The notes: generated by a model from the letters alone, not told the origin. 64,000 bases of DNA from Streptomyces sp. NBC_01210 (GCF_036010325.1 NZ_CP108550.1:62001-126000), one strand, 5' to 3'. Counted from the first letter of the stretch, positions 8,154 through 17,300 are shown. Program-made: numbers and translations.

Positions 8154-8243
8154 CCCGCCCCGCAGCACCATCGCCGACCGGCTGCCCGCACGACGGGTGG
8201 CCGGCCCCTTCGCACGTCTTCGGCCCGGGAAAATCCCGGGATC
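8154..8243. repeat. 51-bp leader repeat, copy 1, plus CCCGGG hairpin
   Basis: The 51 bases at 8154-8204 recur at 8557-8607 with one mismatch. Each copy is followed about 30 bases later by a CCCGGG...CCCGGG hairpin (here 8226-8243) and then by the RBS of a small gene. Looks like a duplicated 5' regulatory module. Confidence 0.7.
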
Positions 8244-8266
8244 GCTTCCTCCCCGCAGGAGAGCCC

Positions 8267-8515
8267 ATGCGTAGCAGCACCCCGCTCGACACCGCGACGG
8301 CCACCGGCACCACCCGACTGCCGGACTCGCTGTGCACGCACACGTCGCGCTGCCCGTCGGCCGACAGCCCGGACCGGGAAGCCGCGCACACCGTGGCCGG
8401 CCACCCGGAGCAGGGCTGGAGCCTGCTGTGCAACGGGGTCCTTCTCTTCGAGGACACCGGCGAACTGCTCCCCGACGGCCAGATCATCGCCCCGCGCCGT
8501 CTCACGGCGGCCTGA
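8267..8515 (+). CDS. DUF5999 family protein
   Basis: 82 aa from ATG 8267 behind GCAGGAGAG. The core CPSADSPDREAAHTVAGHP, then GWSLLCNGVLLFEDTGELLP is the DUF5999 signature found in very many Streptomyces genomes, often next to whiB-like genes. Role unknown. The N-terminal ~25 residues are longer than in most members, where the protein starts just before the Cys-x-His region. Confidence 0.85.
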   Translation: MRSSTPLDTATATGTTRLPDSLCTHTSRCPSADSPDREAAHTVAGHPEQGWSLLCNGVLLFEDTGELLPDGQIIAPRRLTAA

Positions 8516-8556
8516 CACACCACTCCCGTCTGCCGGGAGCGGGACGGAAGTTGTTG

Positions 8557-8647
8557 CCCGCCCCGCAGCACCATCGCCGACCGGCTGCCCGCACGACGGG
8601 CGGCCGGTCTTTCGCACGACCCCGGCCCGGGAACAGCCCGGGCCGGT
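8557..8647. repeat. 51-bp leader repeat, copy 2, plus CCCGGG hairpin
   Basis: Second copy of the module described at 8154. The following hairpin (GGCCCGGGAACAGCCCGGGCC) is stronger than in copy 1 and lies just before the RBS GGAAGGA of the gene at 8671. Confidence 0.7.
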
Positions 8648-8670
8648 GCACTTCAACGGAAGGACACGAC

Positions 8671-9030
8671 GTGGCAACCCAGCCGGGAACGCAGGCCGTT
8701 TCGCAGCAGACCAGCTACAAGAGGGGCGACTTCGTCCTGTACCGCAACGCCGAACTGTTCTGGGCGGGCAAGCCCGGTCACACGTTCGTCTGCCGGGTCG
8801 ACCGGACTTGGGAGAGCGGGGTCTTCGACCTGGTCTGCCTGGACACCGGGCGCGTCGTCTGCGACGCCCACCCGGACTTCATGCGTCTGCTGCCGACGGC
8901 GGACGTGATGCACGACATCGACACCGCGCCGCTGAGCGAGCCGGACTCCGGGGCGATGACCCCGGCCGCCGTCGCCTGGCTGCGCCAGCACCTCGCGCAG
9001 GACAGCAGCACGCTGCCCGCCCCGCGCTGA
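8671..9030 (+). CDS. 119-aa conserved hypothetical protein
   Basis: GTG 8671 with GGAAGGA upstream. Reads as a compact beta-rich domain (KRGDFVLYRNAELFWAGKPG, VFDLVCLDTGRVVCDAHPDF) followed by a helical tail. I do not recognise a named family. It shares its leader module with the DUF5999 gene, suggesting joint control. Confidence 0.65.
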   Translation: MATQPGTQAVSQQTSYKRGDFVLYRNAELFWAGKPGHTFVCRVDRTWESGVFDLVCLDTGRVVCDAHPDFMRLLPTADVMHDIDTAPLSEPDSGAMTPAAVAWLRQHLAQDSSTLPAPR

Positions 9031-9174
9031 CCGCCTGCTCACGCAGACGGCCCTCCGAGTCCCCGGCATTTGAGCTGCCGGGGCCCCGGAGGGCCTGATC
9101 ACGACCCTACCGACCGACGCCGACCCGCGGTGACCTCTTGCACGGAGGCGCCACAACGTAAGAGAGGACACCCC

Positions 9175-11268
9175 GTGGCCCCCAAGACCGCCACCCGCCG
9201 CAGGCGCCAGGCCGCCCCGGCCGCGAAGCCCCGCGCCAACGGGCGCGCCAAGGCTTCGACGCCGCCGGCCTCCATCCCCGCCCAGGCCACCGCCACCGAG
9301 GACACCACGCCGCTGGTGTTCGAGGAGGCCGACCCGGTCCTGGCCGACGCCGCCGACCGCGCAGCCGACCTCCGGGACGTGGCCGTCGACGACGTCGCCC
9401 GCATCCTCGCCGACGGCCAGGAGCGCGCCGCCGAAGTGCTGGACGGCGCGCGCACCGAGGCGACCTCGATCACCGAGGCCGCCACTGCCGAACAGTCCCG
9501 CCTCCTGGCCGCCGCTGCGACGGACGCCGACCGGGTCCGCACCGACGCCGCCACCACGGCGGCCGTTGACGCCGACCAGGTCCGCGCGGATGCCGAAGCG
9601 ACGGCGGAGCAGCTGCTCGCCGACGCGCGCCTCGAGGCCGCCACCGTCACGGCGACGGCGACCGGCGAGGCCGACCAGGTCCTCGCCGCCGCCCGCCGCC
9701 AGGCGGAGGAGATCACCACCACGGCGGCCGCGAAGGGCGATGAGGTCCAGGCGGAGGCCGCGCAGGCTGCCGCGAAGGCCCTCGCCGACGCGGACGCCAA
9801 GCGCGCCGAGCTGCTCGCCCGCGCGGAGCGCACTGCGGCTGAGACCCGCACCCGCGCCACCACGGACGCCGAACAGGTCCTGGAGCGGGCGCGGGTTGAG
9901 GCCGACCGGATGCGTGAGAGCGCGGACGACCAGGCCGTGCAGGTGCGGGCCGGAGCCGAGAAGGTGGCCGCCGGCCTTCGCCAGGACGCCGACCGCGCCC
10001 TGGACGACGCCCGCACTTCCGCTGAGGAGCTGCGGACGGCGGTCGACAAGGACGTCGCCCGGCTCCGCGAGCAGGCCGAGACGGACGCGAAGACGGCCCG
10101 GGAGTCGAGGGAGAAGGCCACGGCCGACCAGGTGGCCGCCACCCAGGCCCGAGCCGAGGGCGAACGGATCCTGGAGGCGGCGACGCAGCGCACCGTGCAG
10201 CGGGCGAGGCGCCGGGAGATCCGGACCGAGTCGCGCGCCGCACGACGCAAGGCACGGCAGGATGCCCGGCCTGTCGGCGGGGTGCCGCCGCTGTCCGGGC
10301 AGGAGCTGGTCGGAGTGGTCGCGATCGTCCTCGCGGCCGCGACCGTCTCCACTCTCGGACTGCTCTCCTCCTACACCGCGCTGGAGACCAAGGCGGCCGC
10401 GTGGGGCTGGGACTGGCCGTGGCTCCTGCCGGTCGGCATCGACGTCGCCATCCCGGCCTTCACCGGCGCCAGCCTGGTCCTGATCCGCATGGGCATGGAG
10501 CTGCGCTGGATCCGCTGGGTGCCGAGGGCGCTGACCGCGGTGACCGTCTACCTGAACTGGAACGCCTCCGACAGCATGTCCGGCCGCCTCGGGCACGCCG
10601 CCCTCACCCTGCTGTGGGTCGTGTTTTCCGAGATCGCCTCCCACGTGTACGCCACGAGGATCGGCGCGGTCACCGGCAAGACGCGGATGGAGACGGTGCG
10701 CCGCAGCCGCTGGATCCTCGCCCCGATCCCCACCGCCCGGCTGCGACGCCGGATGATCCTGTGGGAGATCACCTCCTACGAGGAGGCGCTCACCCGCCTC
10801 CAGGAGCAGACGTACCTGCGAGCGCAGCTCAAGGAAACGTACGGCTGGCTGTGGCGCTGGAAGGCTCCACTGGACCAGCGGATGACGCTCAAGCTCGGCT
10901 CCGCGCCCGCCGCGCTCGCCGACACGCTCACCCCCGAGGACGCTCACACGGTCGAGCGAGCGGAGGAAACCGAGCACGCTCACCCCGACATGAGCGCGCT
11001 CACCTCCGGCGCTCACGAGGGTGAGCGCGCCACGGAGGAGACGGACGCTCAGCGAGCGGAGAGCGCTCGTACGCGCAGCGAGACGGAGGCGCTTACCGAG
11101 CGCCGCCACGCTCGTATCCGTCTGCTCTACACCGAGCTCGGGCGCCGCCCCGAGTGGACGGAGATTCGCGACGCGCTCACCGACGCGGGCCTGTCCGACA
11201 CTCCGGTCTCCCGGCCGACCGCTCAGCGCCTGCGCGCTCAGGTCGAAGAGGCCACCCCGGGCGCGTAG
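9175..11268 (+). CDS. SpdB/DUF2637-type membrane protein with long coiled coil
   Basis: 697 aa from GTG 9175 (RBS AGAGAGGA). Residues ~50-370 are an Ala/Glu/Arg-rich coiled coil of repeated 'ADRVRTDA'-like units. Residues ~380-480 form a membrane domain with several hydrophobic segments (ELVGVVAIVLAAATVSTLGL; WPWLLPVGIDVAIPAFTGAS; LTLLWVVFSEIASHVYATRI) matching DUF2637/SpdB2. The C-terminal ~100 residues end in a wHTH-like region (RPEWTEIRDALTDAGLSDTP). DUF2637 proteins are linked to intramycelial plasmid spread. The huge coiled coil could make a scaffold at hyphal septa (inference). Confidence 0.82.
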   Translation: MAPKTATRRRRQAAPAAKPRANGRAKASTPPASIPAQATATEDTTPLVFEEADPVLADAADRAADLRDVAVDDVARILADGQERAAEVLDGARTEATSITEAATAEQSRLLAAAATDADRVRTDAATTAAVDADQVRADAEATAEQLLADARLEAATVTATATGEADQVLAAARRQAEEITTTAAAKGDEVQAEAAQAAAKALADADAKRAELLARAERTAAETRTRATTDAEQVLERARVEADRMRESADDQAVQVRAGAEKVAAGLRQDADRALDDARTSAEELRTAVDKDVARLREQAETDAKTARESREKATADQVAATQARAEGERILEAATQRTVQRARRREIRTESRAARRKARQDARPVGGVPPLSGQELVGVVAIVLAAATVSTLGLLSSYTALETKAAAWGWDWPWLLPVGIDVAIPAFTGASLVLIRMGMELRWIRWVPRALTAVTVYLNWNASDSMSGRLGHAALTLLWVVFSEIASHVYATRIGAVTGKTRMETVRRSRWILAPIPTARLRRRMILWEITSYEEALTRLQEQTYLRAQLKETYGWLWRWKAPLDQRMTLKLGSAPAALADTLTPEDAHTVERAEETEHAHPDMSALTSGAHEGERATEETDAQRAESARTRSETEALTERRHARIRLLYTELGRRPEWTEIRDALTDAGLSDTPVSRPTAQRLRAQVEEATPGA

Positions 11269-11515
11269 GTGAGCGCCCGGTGAGCGCCGACGCGCTCACT
11301 CCCTGGCAGAACCCCTGCCGCTCATGGTCGCCACCGGCCCGCGCTCGCCCACCGAGCGCGGACCGGTGACGGCCACGGCCGGCAGGCCGCTCGCCCGCGC
11401 CCGCCCCGAGCGGGGCGCGGGCCAGGCACGACCGAGCACCACCCCAGCCCCGCGCAACAGCCTCGGGGACACGGACTCACCCATCCCCCACCCCGAGACC
11501 TGGAGGTCTTCTCGC

Positions 11516-11989
11516 ATGAACAGCAACGACCCGAACCACTCGCCTCTGCGCGACGTCGCGCAGAGCCCGGAGGCAACCGCCCGGTACCTGGCCGACGTTC
11601 AGCGCTTCCTGCTGGACATCGGCAAGAACCTGGAGACCCTCGCGCACGAGACCCGCGTGCACCTGCGCGACACGCACGTGGAGGGCGACCGCTGGTACCA
11701 CGCCAGGCTGCGCGCGATGCCCGTCGAAAAGTCCCTCGGGAACGTGCTCAAGAACCTGAACAACCTGACCGAGGGCCTGGAAAAGAGCGCCTATAAGCGC
11801 CGTGCCCACGACGAGGCCGTTGTGAATACGGCCAAGGACAGGAAGGAAAAGGAGATCGAAAGGAAGCGGAAGAAGAACCCGCCGACGCTCCAGGCCGCAC
11901 CCAACCCGCCGCAGCAGGGTGCGCAGAACCAGAATTCCGGCTATGGTGGTCCCACGTCGATTTACGACCTCGGTCGGGAGTCGGCGTGA
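11516..11989 (+). CDS. Helical hypothetical protein of the transfer block
   Basis: 157 aa from ATG 11516 (GGAGG upstream). Mostly helical N-terminal 110 residues (ATARYLADVQRFLLDIGKNL, EKSLGNVLKNLNNLTEGLEK), then a highly charged linker (DRKEKEIERKRKKNPP) and a Gln/Pro/Asn tail. The stop overlaps the next start. Local GC is slightly lower at its 3' end. No family recognised. Confidence 0.7.
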   Translation: MNSNDPNHSPLRDVAQSPEATARYLADVQRFLLDIGKNLETLAHETRVHLRDTHVEGDRWYHARLRAMPVEKSLGNVLKNLNNLTEGLEKSAYKRRAHDEAVVNTAKDRKEKEIERKRKKNPPTLQAAPNPPQQGAQNQNSGYGGPTSIYDLGRESA

Positions 11990-12294
11990 CGCGCCCCCTC
12001 AGCAGCGTCGAACGCTCGATTCAAGGGCGGAACGGCTGGCTGCAGGACGAAGAGCGCAAGGCGATCGAAAGTCGCGGCGAGAACGGCCGGATGGAATTCT
12101 GGCTCCGCGTTACTCGGTCCGAAATCACCAAGGAAGCCAAAGCCGGTCGCGGCGATGTCATCACCGCATTCACGCTGGTCTGCCGCCTCTTCAAGCTCGT
12201 GCTGGAGAAGCGGCAGGCGGGCGACCCGCGGCTGTTCGACCACCTCATGCAGTACGCGGACACCGTCCTGAAGCAGCACGGCCCGCGTAACTGA
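11986..12294 (+). CDS. 102-aa helical hypothetical protein
   Basis: GTG 11986 overlaps the TGA of the previous gene, so the two are coupled. All-helical and mixed-charge (SSVERSIQGRNGWLQDEERK; DVITAFTLVCRLFKLVLEKR). Likely partner of the preceding protein; function unknown. Confidence 0.65.
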   Translation: MTRPLSSVERSIQGRNGWLQDEERKAIESRGENGRMEFWLRVTRSEITKEAKAGRGDVITAFTLVCRLFKLVLEKRQAGDPRLFDHLMQYADTVLKQHGPRN

Positions 12295-12308
12295 GCGTCA
12301 CCCACGAA

Positions 12309-12333
12309 GGCCCCGCCGGACTCCGGCGGGGCC
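12309..12333 (+). terminator. GC-rich hairpin terminator
   Basis: GGCCCCGCCGGA (12309-12320) pairs with TCCGGCGGGGCC (12322-12333), directly after the 11986-12294 gene. No T-run, as is usual in Streptomyces. Confidence 0.65.
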
Positions 12334-12348
12334 TCGCGCGCGTAAAGC

Positions 12349-12380
12349 GTGCACACGTGCACGTGCACGCGCGTGCACAC
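12349..12380. promoter_or_regulatory. Cluster of four GTGCAC palindromes
   Basis: GTGCAC at 12349, 12357, 12363 and 12373 within 32 bases, between a terminator and the gene starting at 12425. Probably the operator of a dimeric regulator controlling the following transfer genes. The protein that binds it is not known. Confidence 0.5.
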
Positions 12381-12424
12381 GAGACCCCACTGTCTGTCAA
12401 GTCCCCCTGAAGGGAGGTGCACCC

Positions 12425-14593
12425 GTGTCCGACGTGTCCGACGACACCGGCGGCGGCACCCTGGTCCACGGTCCCTGGAGCGGCGATTCCACATACACGC
12501 TGCCGCCGATCCCGGATTTCATCGACACCATTCCGCCGCCGGAAGACATTCCGGAGGCTCCCCCGGAGAGCCCGGAGGAGACGACGATGGAATTGCCGCC
12601 GATTCCGGCTGCTCCGGATCCGTCTACGGCGCTGCGTTCCGAAGGAATTACGGCGCCGGAAACCGGTGAAGATGACGGCGAATACGAGGGAGGCGAATAC
12701 GAGCAGCCTCGTTCTCTCGCCGACCGGCTCGGTGACTGGCTGGAATTCCGGCTGGAAATGGCGCGGGCCAACCATGAAAGCGAAGCGCCTTTCCGTGAGG
12801 CTGAAATAGCGCGGAAGGCTGCGCTGCTGGAGGGTCGCACCGCGCAGGAAGTCGCGATGATGGAGCAGAACGGAAAGCTCCACGCCGCGATGATGAAAGC
12901 GAAAGGCGACAAGGCGGCGGCGCGCGGAAAGGCCGATGCCGACCGCACGAAGTCGTCCTCCTCCGGCCTGGGAGCGGACAAGGGCCGCTCGAAGGCCGGC
13001 GGCGGGGGCGGGTCCTCACGCGGCGGTGGTGGCAGCGGGCCGTCCCGCAACAACTCGAGCCCGGGACCGAACCGGTCCGGCGGCTCGCGCGGCTCCAACT
13101 CCGGCGGCCCCGGCGGCCGTTCCGGCTCCGGATCGTCCGGGGGCAGCGGAGGCGGCAAGGGCGGCACCAAGGGCTCTCAGACGGGCTCTGGAGGCCGTGC
13201 AGCCGGTTCCGGGCGCAGCGGTTCGCCCGGGGGCTCGAAGGGCTCTCAGGCGGGCTCTGGCAGCTCCGGGCGGGGCGGCAACTCGAAGGGTGACGGCGGA
13301 AGTCAGACGTCCGGCGCCCGTGCCGAGCGGGCCCGCGGCCGCCAGGAGCGCGCCGGGGTCCGGCAGGCCGGGCGGCAGGAGCGGCGCAGCGCCGGGCACG
13401 CCGCCGGTGTCGCCGACCGGTCCAAGGACCGCGACCAGGGCCGCGCCCAGCGGCAGCAGGCGTGGGAGGACCGCCGGGCCAAGCGCCAGGAGCGGGACGC
13501 GGCACGGAAGGCGAAGCGGGAAGCCGCGGCGTCGGCCGATGCCGGTCGCACCACGCTGGGCAAGGCCGTCGGCGAGGAAGCCCAGCGCCGCTTCGACAAG
13601 CGCCGTGCCGACGCGAAGGCGGCCGCGGACGCGAAGGACGCCAAGGCGGCCGGCACCGAGAAGGTGAACCTGACCAAGGACAAGGACTCCAAGGCCAAGG
13701 ACGCCAAGGACAAGCACACCGGCGGCAAGGACGGGAAGACCGCCAAGGACGCCCCTGACGGGGCCTCCAGCACCGCGAAGGACAGCACGGCGGGCGACGA
13801 GCCGGGCAAGGACTCCAAGGCCGGTGACGGAGCGTCTGACGGTGCGAAGAAGCGGCGTCGGTTCCGGCGCTGGCGCACCGGCGGCACGGGCCGGGCCGGA
13901 CGGCGCGGACGTACCCGCCGCACCGGCCGGACGGGGCGCGCCGGTCGGCGCGGCCGTCCGGCGGACAGCCCGTTCGGCGCGGAGGACTCCACCCCGACGG
14001 TGGAGTGGCCCGACCGTCCCACCTCCCCGCCGCGCACCGACAGCAAGGGCGAGGACGACATCGTCGACGCGGACATCGTCCCCGACGGAGGCCTGCCGCC
14101 CGAGCCGGAGCGGCACACCGCACGGCCCGGCACCAGCCGACCGACCAGCACGGAAGGGAGCAGCGTGAGCAGCGCGGAGGTCAGCAGGCCGTCCGGGCAG
14201 GGCAACTTGGGCGCCCAGCACCGCACGGACATCACGTTCGACGAGTACCTGATGGAGATGGCGAACATCGCCATCCAGGCCGCCTCCGACCAGGAGCGGG
14301 CCGAAGCCCTCGCGGAGGCCCTCGCCAAGGTCGCCGACGCCCTGCGGGACATGGCCACCGACCTGATCGGCGACCACAACGTCAGCACCGAGGTCACCGA
14401 GCTGATCTCGGACCTGGCCGACTCCGCGGCCCGCATGAAGCAGCAGGCCGAACGGTGCGCGACCGAGTGCGGGCTGGCCCTGGAGGCCGCCAAGCTCGCG
14501 GCCGCGATGGTCGCCCGCGTGTACGGCGAGGACATGGCTGCCAAGGAAGACGCGGGCCTGAAGTACGCGTCGGCCGCCGCCCACCACGACTAA
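12425..14593 (+). CDS. Large low-complexity, highly charged transfer-block protein
   Basis: 722 aa from GTG 12425 (GGGAGG upstream). N-terminal ~170 residues acidic and Pro-rich then helical (LADRLGDWLEFRLEMARA). Residues ~175-300 are Gly/Ser-rich repeats, ~300-500 an Arg/Lys/Ala-rich region, and ~500-520 a dense basic patch (RRTGRTGRAGRRGR). The last ~130 residues fold again as helices (TFDEYLMEMANIAIQAASDQ). Proteins like this precede the translocase in many Streptomyces conjugation clusters. The basic spacer suggests DNA or cell-wall contact, and the C-terminal helices protein-protein binding. No catalytic motif is seen. Confidence 0.75.
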   Translation: MSDVSDDTGGGTLVHGPWSGDSTYTLPPIPDFIDTIPPPEDIPEAPPESPEETTMELPPIPAAPDPSTALRSEGITAPETGEDDGEYEGGEYEQPRSLADRLGDWLEFRLEMARANHESEAPFREAEIARKAALLEGRTAQEVAMMEQNGKLHAAMMKAKGDKAAARGKADADRTKSSSSGLGADKGRSKAGGGGGSSRGGGGSGPSRNNSSPGPNRSGGSRGSNSGGPGGRSGSGSSGGSGGGKGGTKGSQTGSGGRAAGSGRSGSPGGSKGSQAGSGSSGRGGNSKGDGGSQTSGARAERARGRQERAGVRQAGRQERRSAGHAAGVADRSKDRDQGRAQRQQAWEDRRAKRQERDAARKAKREAAASADAGRTTLGKAVGEEAQRRFDKRRADAKAAADAKDAKAAGTEKVNLTKDKDSKAKDAKDKHTGGKDGKTAKDAPDGASSTAKDSTAGDEPGKDSKAGDGASDGAKKRRRFRRWRTGGTGRAGRRGRTRRTGRTGRAGRRGRPADSPFGAEDSTPTVEWPDRPTSPPRTDSKGEDDIVDADIVPDGGLPPEPERHTARPGTSRPTSTEGSSVSSAEVSRPSGQGNLGAQHRTDITFDEYLMEMANIAIQAASDQERAEALAEALAKVADALRDMATDLIGDHNVSTEVTELISDLADSAARMKQQAERCATECGLALEAAKLAAAMVARVYGEDMAAKEDAGLKYASAAAHHD

Positions 14594-14614
14594 GACGAGG
14601 GAGGAAACCCGCTG

Positions 14615-15034
14615 ATGAGCAGCGATCTCGCACCCCGCCCCAGCGGCGCGGTGCCCGCGCCGACCGACGGCGACAACCGCTACAAGGCCGTCCAGGCCAA
14701 GCTCGACACCCTCGGGCGCGCCCTCGACGACGCCGGGCTCGGCCTGGAGGAACTGATGCGCAGCGTCCGCAGGAACGCCAAGCGTGCCGCGGACGCGGCC
14801 CGCGACGTCGACAACGCCGAACTCGAGCCGACGTTCGTGGAGCTGACCAGCAACGTCGGTGTCGCTCTCGGGGGCGCCGCTGTGCAGGTCAAGAAGCTGC
14901 ACGACACCGCGCAGGAGACCGCCGACCTCACCTACGAGACCAAGCGCACCCACTCGAAGCTGTACGGGGCGCTGGACGACATCCGCTCGGGTCGGCGCGA
15001 GAGGACGCCCAAGCCGGGCTTCTTCAACCGCTGA
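14615..15034 (+). CDS. Helical conjugation-associated protein
   Basis: 139 aa from ATG 14615, 21 bases after the previous gene. All-helical, probable coiled coil (YKAVQAKLDTLGRALDDAGL; AAVQVKKLHDTAQETADLTY), basic C-terminus. Placed between the low-complexity protein and the translocase gene, a position occupied in related clusters by small accessory transfer proteins. Confidence 0.68.
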   Translation: MSSDLAPRPSGAVPAPTDGDNRYKAVQAKLDTLGRALDDAGLGLEELMRSVRRNAKRAADAARDVDNAELEPTFVELTSNVGVALGGAAVQVKKLHDTAQETADLTYETKRTHSKLYGALDDIRSGRRERTPKPGFFNR

Positions 15035-15057
15035 CCCCGCTCCCCCACGCACCCCGC

Positions 15058-15094
15058 CACGGGCGGCCCCGCACATCTCGCGGGGCCGCCCGTG
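15058..15094 (+). terminator. 15-bp perfect hairpin before the translocase gene
   Basis: CACGGGCGGCCCCGC (15058-15072) pairs with GCGGGGCCGCCCGTG (15080-15094), 21 bases before the start of the translocase gene. Could attenuate read-through into it. Confidence 0.7.
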
Positions 15095-15115
15095 CCCGTT
15101 CCCGAAGGAGAACCG

Positions 15116-17251
15116 GTGACCACGCCGCGCAGTGTCGCGCTCGAACGCCTCGCCTACACCCTCGCCGCTCCCGTGCTGGCCGTGGCCCCGAACCTCTACC
15201 CCGACAGCCCTGTCAACCAGGTCGTGCAGCTGGCCGGCGCCGCCGGGATCGGCGGCTGGTTCCTCGCCGCCAAGAGCGATGAGCTCGGCGCCGGACGCAA
15301 GATCCTGCGCTGGTCCCCGCTGGTCCTGGCCGCCGCCGTCGACGTCGCCGCCGGGCACACCACCGGCTGGGGCCCGTGGTGGCTGGACGGGCTGCTCGCC
15401 GCCGGATGGGCGGCGGCCGGCTACCTGGTGATGCCGTTCTCCCGGCACACCCGCCGTCGTCACCGTCCCGCCGTAGCGGCCCCGGCCCCGCAGCTGGCTC
15501 CCGCCGAAGCCCTCGAGGAGTCGGTGGCGCGACCGGACGACGGAGCCGACCTGCTCACCCGCGAGGCACGGATGCTGTGGGAAGGCGCCGGGATGCCCGG
15601 CCGCACGCACATCGTCAAGGCCACCCGGCACCCCGGCCAGCGGAACGACATGACGATCCTGCTGCGCGCCTCGGAGACCGGACGGCCGATCACCGGCCTG
15701 TCGGAGGCCGCGGTCGCCGCGCCGTTCGGCGTGCACTCCAGCGACGTCGTCCTGGCGGAGGTCGCCATCCAGCCCGGCCGCCAGGGCGGGCCCGGCTGGA
15801 TGGAGGCCCGCATCACCCCCGACGCCAACCAGCGGCGCCGCACCAAGCCGACCGCGCAGGAGCGCTGGACGGACCGGGTCGGCGGGCCCAAGGGCGGCGC
15901 CCCCGGCTCCGAGCTGGTCCACAAGACCCGCGACGACGAACGCGGGGTGACCTTCTACCGGGCGAAGATGGCCGACTCCACCGACACCCCGCGCATCGAC
16001 CTGGCCAAGGTCTGCCGCGCACTGGGTCTGCCCGAGGACGACTCCTGCGTGTTCGTCCTCATCGACGGCAACGAGTTCCTGATCAGCGCGTTCGACACCC
16101 CGCCGCTGTCCGCGATCTTCCCCGCCACCCGCGAGCTGCTCACCCCGGACGCCAAGGGCATGTACGTGTGCGGGTTCACCATCACCGGCCAGCCGGTGAA
16201 GACGATGGTGTACCAGCACGACAAGAACGCCCCGGCCCACGGCCTCACCCTGGGCGTGTCCCGCTCCGGCAAGACGCAGTATTTCGCGATCAACATGGCC
16301 GCCCAGTCCCTGGACGGCCAGGTGGTGTGGCTGTCCACCGTCCGCAAGGACGAGAAGACGACCACGCTCGGCCGGTACATCGACCGGCAGGGCTCGAACG
16401 CCCTGTGGATGGCCCGCCAGCTGCGCGCGGCGAAGGCGCTGTGCGAGATCAGGGCGGAGATGCCCTGGCCGCACGACGGCCAGCCGCACGACTACAAGCC
16501 GGGCGACCCGCGCTGCCCGTACCGGCAGTTGAACGTGTACGCGGATGAGTTCATGACCGCGGCGCAGGACGGGGACTTCGGCGAGTTCATCCAGAAGGAC
16601 GGCGAGGACCTCACGGTCACCGGGCTGAAGTACGGCATCGGCTTCAACCCGGCGGGACAGAGCCCGTTCGCGCACAACGGCTTCTCCACGGAGATGAAGG
16701 ACAACCTGCGGCAGAACAGCAGGCCGGTCATCTTCAACATGGGTTCGCCCGGCGCCACCCGCAAGGCGGCGGAGGGCACCATGGAGAACGCCTACGACGT
16801 GCCGACCATCCCGGCCCGCTACTCCCGCAGCGAAGGCTCCGCGATCGAGCGGGCCATGCGCGGCGAGGCCGACCCGGAGAACGGCGTCTCCACCGGCGGC
16901 GTCGCGGTCATCGTCCTCGACAACGGCCGCGCCGTGCTCATGCGGTCGCTGTACGCGGACTTCGACACCGACCTCTCCGAGCTGTTCCCCGACGAGGTCA
17001 ACCGGCTCACCGACCACGAGATCAGCGAGCTGGAGAAGCGCGGCCTGTGGTTCGACTGGAACGAGCCCGTGCGGCCCGGCGAGTTCTGGCCCGAGCCCGA
17101 CGAGGACGACGAGGGCGAGGGCCGGTCCCGCCGCCGCGGCGGGGGCGGGGGCGGCGGCGGGCGCGGCTCCAAGAGCGGCGGTCGCCGCTCCGAGCAGGTC
17201 GCCTCTCCCCGCCAGGCGCTGGAGGCCATCAAGAGCCTCACCGACGCCTGA
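15116..17251 (+). CDS. FtsK/SpoIIIE-type conjugative DNA translocase (Tra)
   Basis: 711 aa from GTG 15116 (GAAGGAG, six-base spacing). N-terminal ~115 residues contain two to three hydrophobic segments (LAYTLAAPVLAVAPNL; WSPLVLAAAVDVAAGHTTG; GLLAAGWAAAGYLVM). The motor domain has Walker A GVSRSGKT at about residues 381-388 and Walker B RQLNVYADEF near 472. A Gly/Arg-rich linker is followed by a short C-terminal helix (PRQALEAIKSLTDA). Streptomyces plasmids transfer double-stranded DNA with one such hexameric motor, unlike relaxase/T4SS systems. The C-terminus probably carries the DNA-sequence recognition helix. Confidence 0.9.
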   Translation: MTTPRSVALERLAYTLAAPVLAVAPNLYPDSPVNQVVQLAGAAGIGGWFLAAKSDELGAGRKILRWSPLVLAAAVDVAAGHTTGWGPWWLDGLLAAGWAAAGYLVMPFSRHTRRRHRPAVAAPAPQLAPAEALEESVARPDDGADLLTREARMLWEGAGMPGRTHIVKATRHPGQRNDMTILLRASETGRPITGLSEAAVAAPFGVHSSDVVLAEVAIQPGRQGGPGWMEARITPDANQRRRTKPTAQERWTDRVGGPKGGAPGSELVHKTRDDERGVTFYRAKMADSTDTPRIDLAKVCRALGLPEDDSCVFVLIDGNEFLISAFDTPPLSAIFPATRELLTPDAKGMYVCGFTITGQPVKTMVYQHDKNAPAHGLTLGVSRSGKTQYFAINMAAQSLDGQVVWLSTVRKDEKTTTLGRYIDRQGSNALWMARQLRAAKALCEIRAEMPWPHDGQPHDYKPGDPRCPYRQLNVYADEFMTAAQDGDFGEFIQKDGEDLTVTGLKYGIGFNPAGQSPFAHNGFSTEMKDNLRQNSRPVIFNMGSPGATRKAAEGTMENAYDVPTIPARYSRSEGSAIERAMRGEADPENGVSTGGVAVIVLDNGRAVLMRSLYADFDTDLSELFPDEVNRLTDHEISELEKRGLWFDWNEPVRPGEFWPEPDEDDEGEGRSRRRGGGGGGGGRGSKSGGRRSEQVASPRQALEAIKSLTDA

Positions 17252-17269
17252 TCACACCCACCCATCCCC

Positions 17270-17300
17270 GGGGCCGGCCCGCTCGAGCGCGGCCGGCCCC
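17270..17300 (+). terminator. Hairpin after the translocase gene
   Basis: GGGGCCGGCC (17270-17279) pairs with GGCCGGCCCC (17291-17300). Lies between the translocase stop and the RBS of the next gene. No multi-copy 8-bp clt-type repeats were seen here. Confidence 0.55.

Noticed and set aside
8653..11109. 818-codon minus-strand open frame opposite the SpdB-type gene
   Set aside because: Mirror of the coiled-coil codons; no start context or domains.
13016..17017. 1,333-codon open frame on the minus strand across the transfer block
   Set aside because: It is a GC-driven shadow of the real plus-strand genes: it covers three of them, lacks recognisable domains, and its composition is Arg/Ala/Gly noise.
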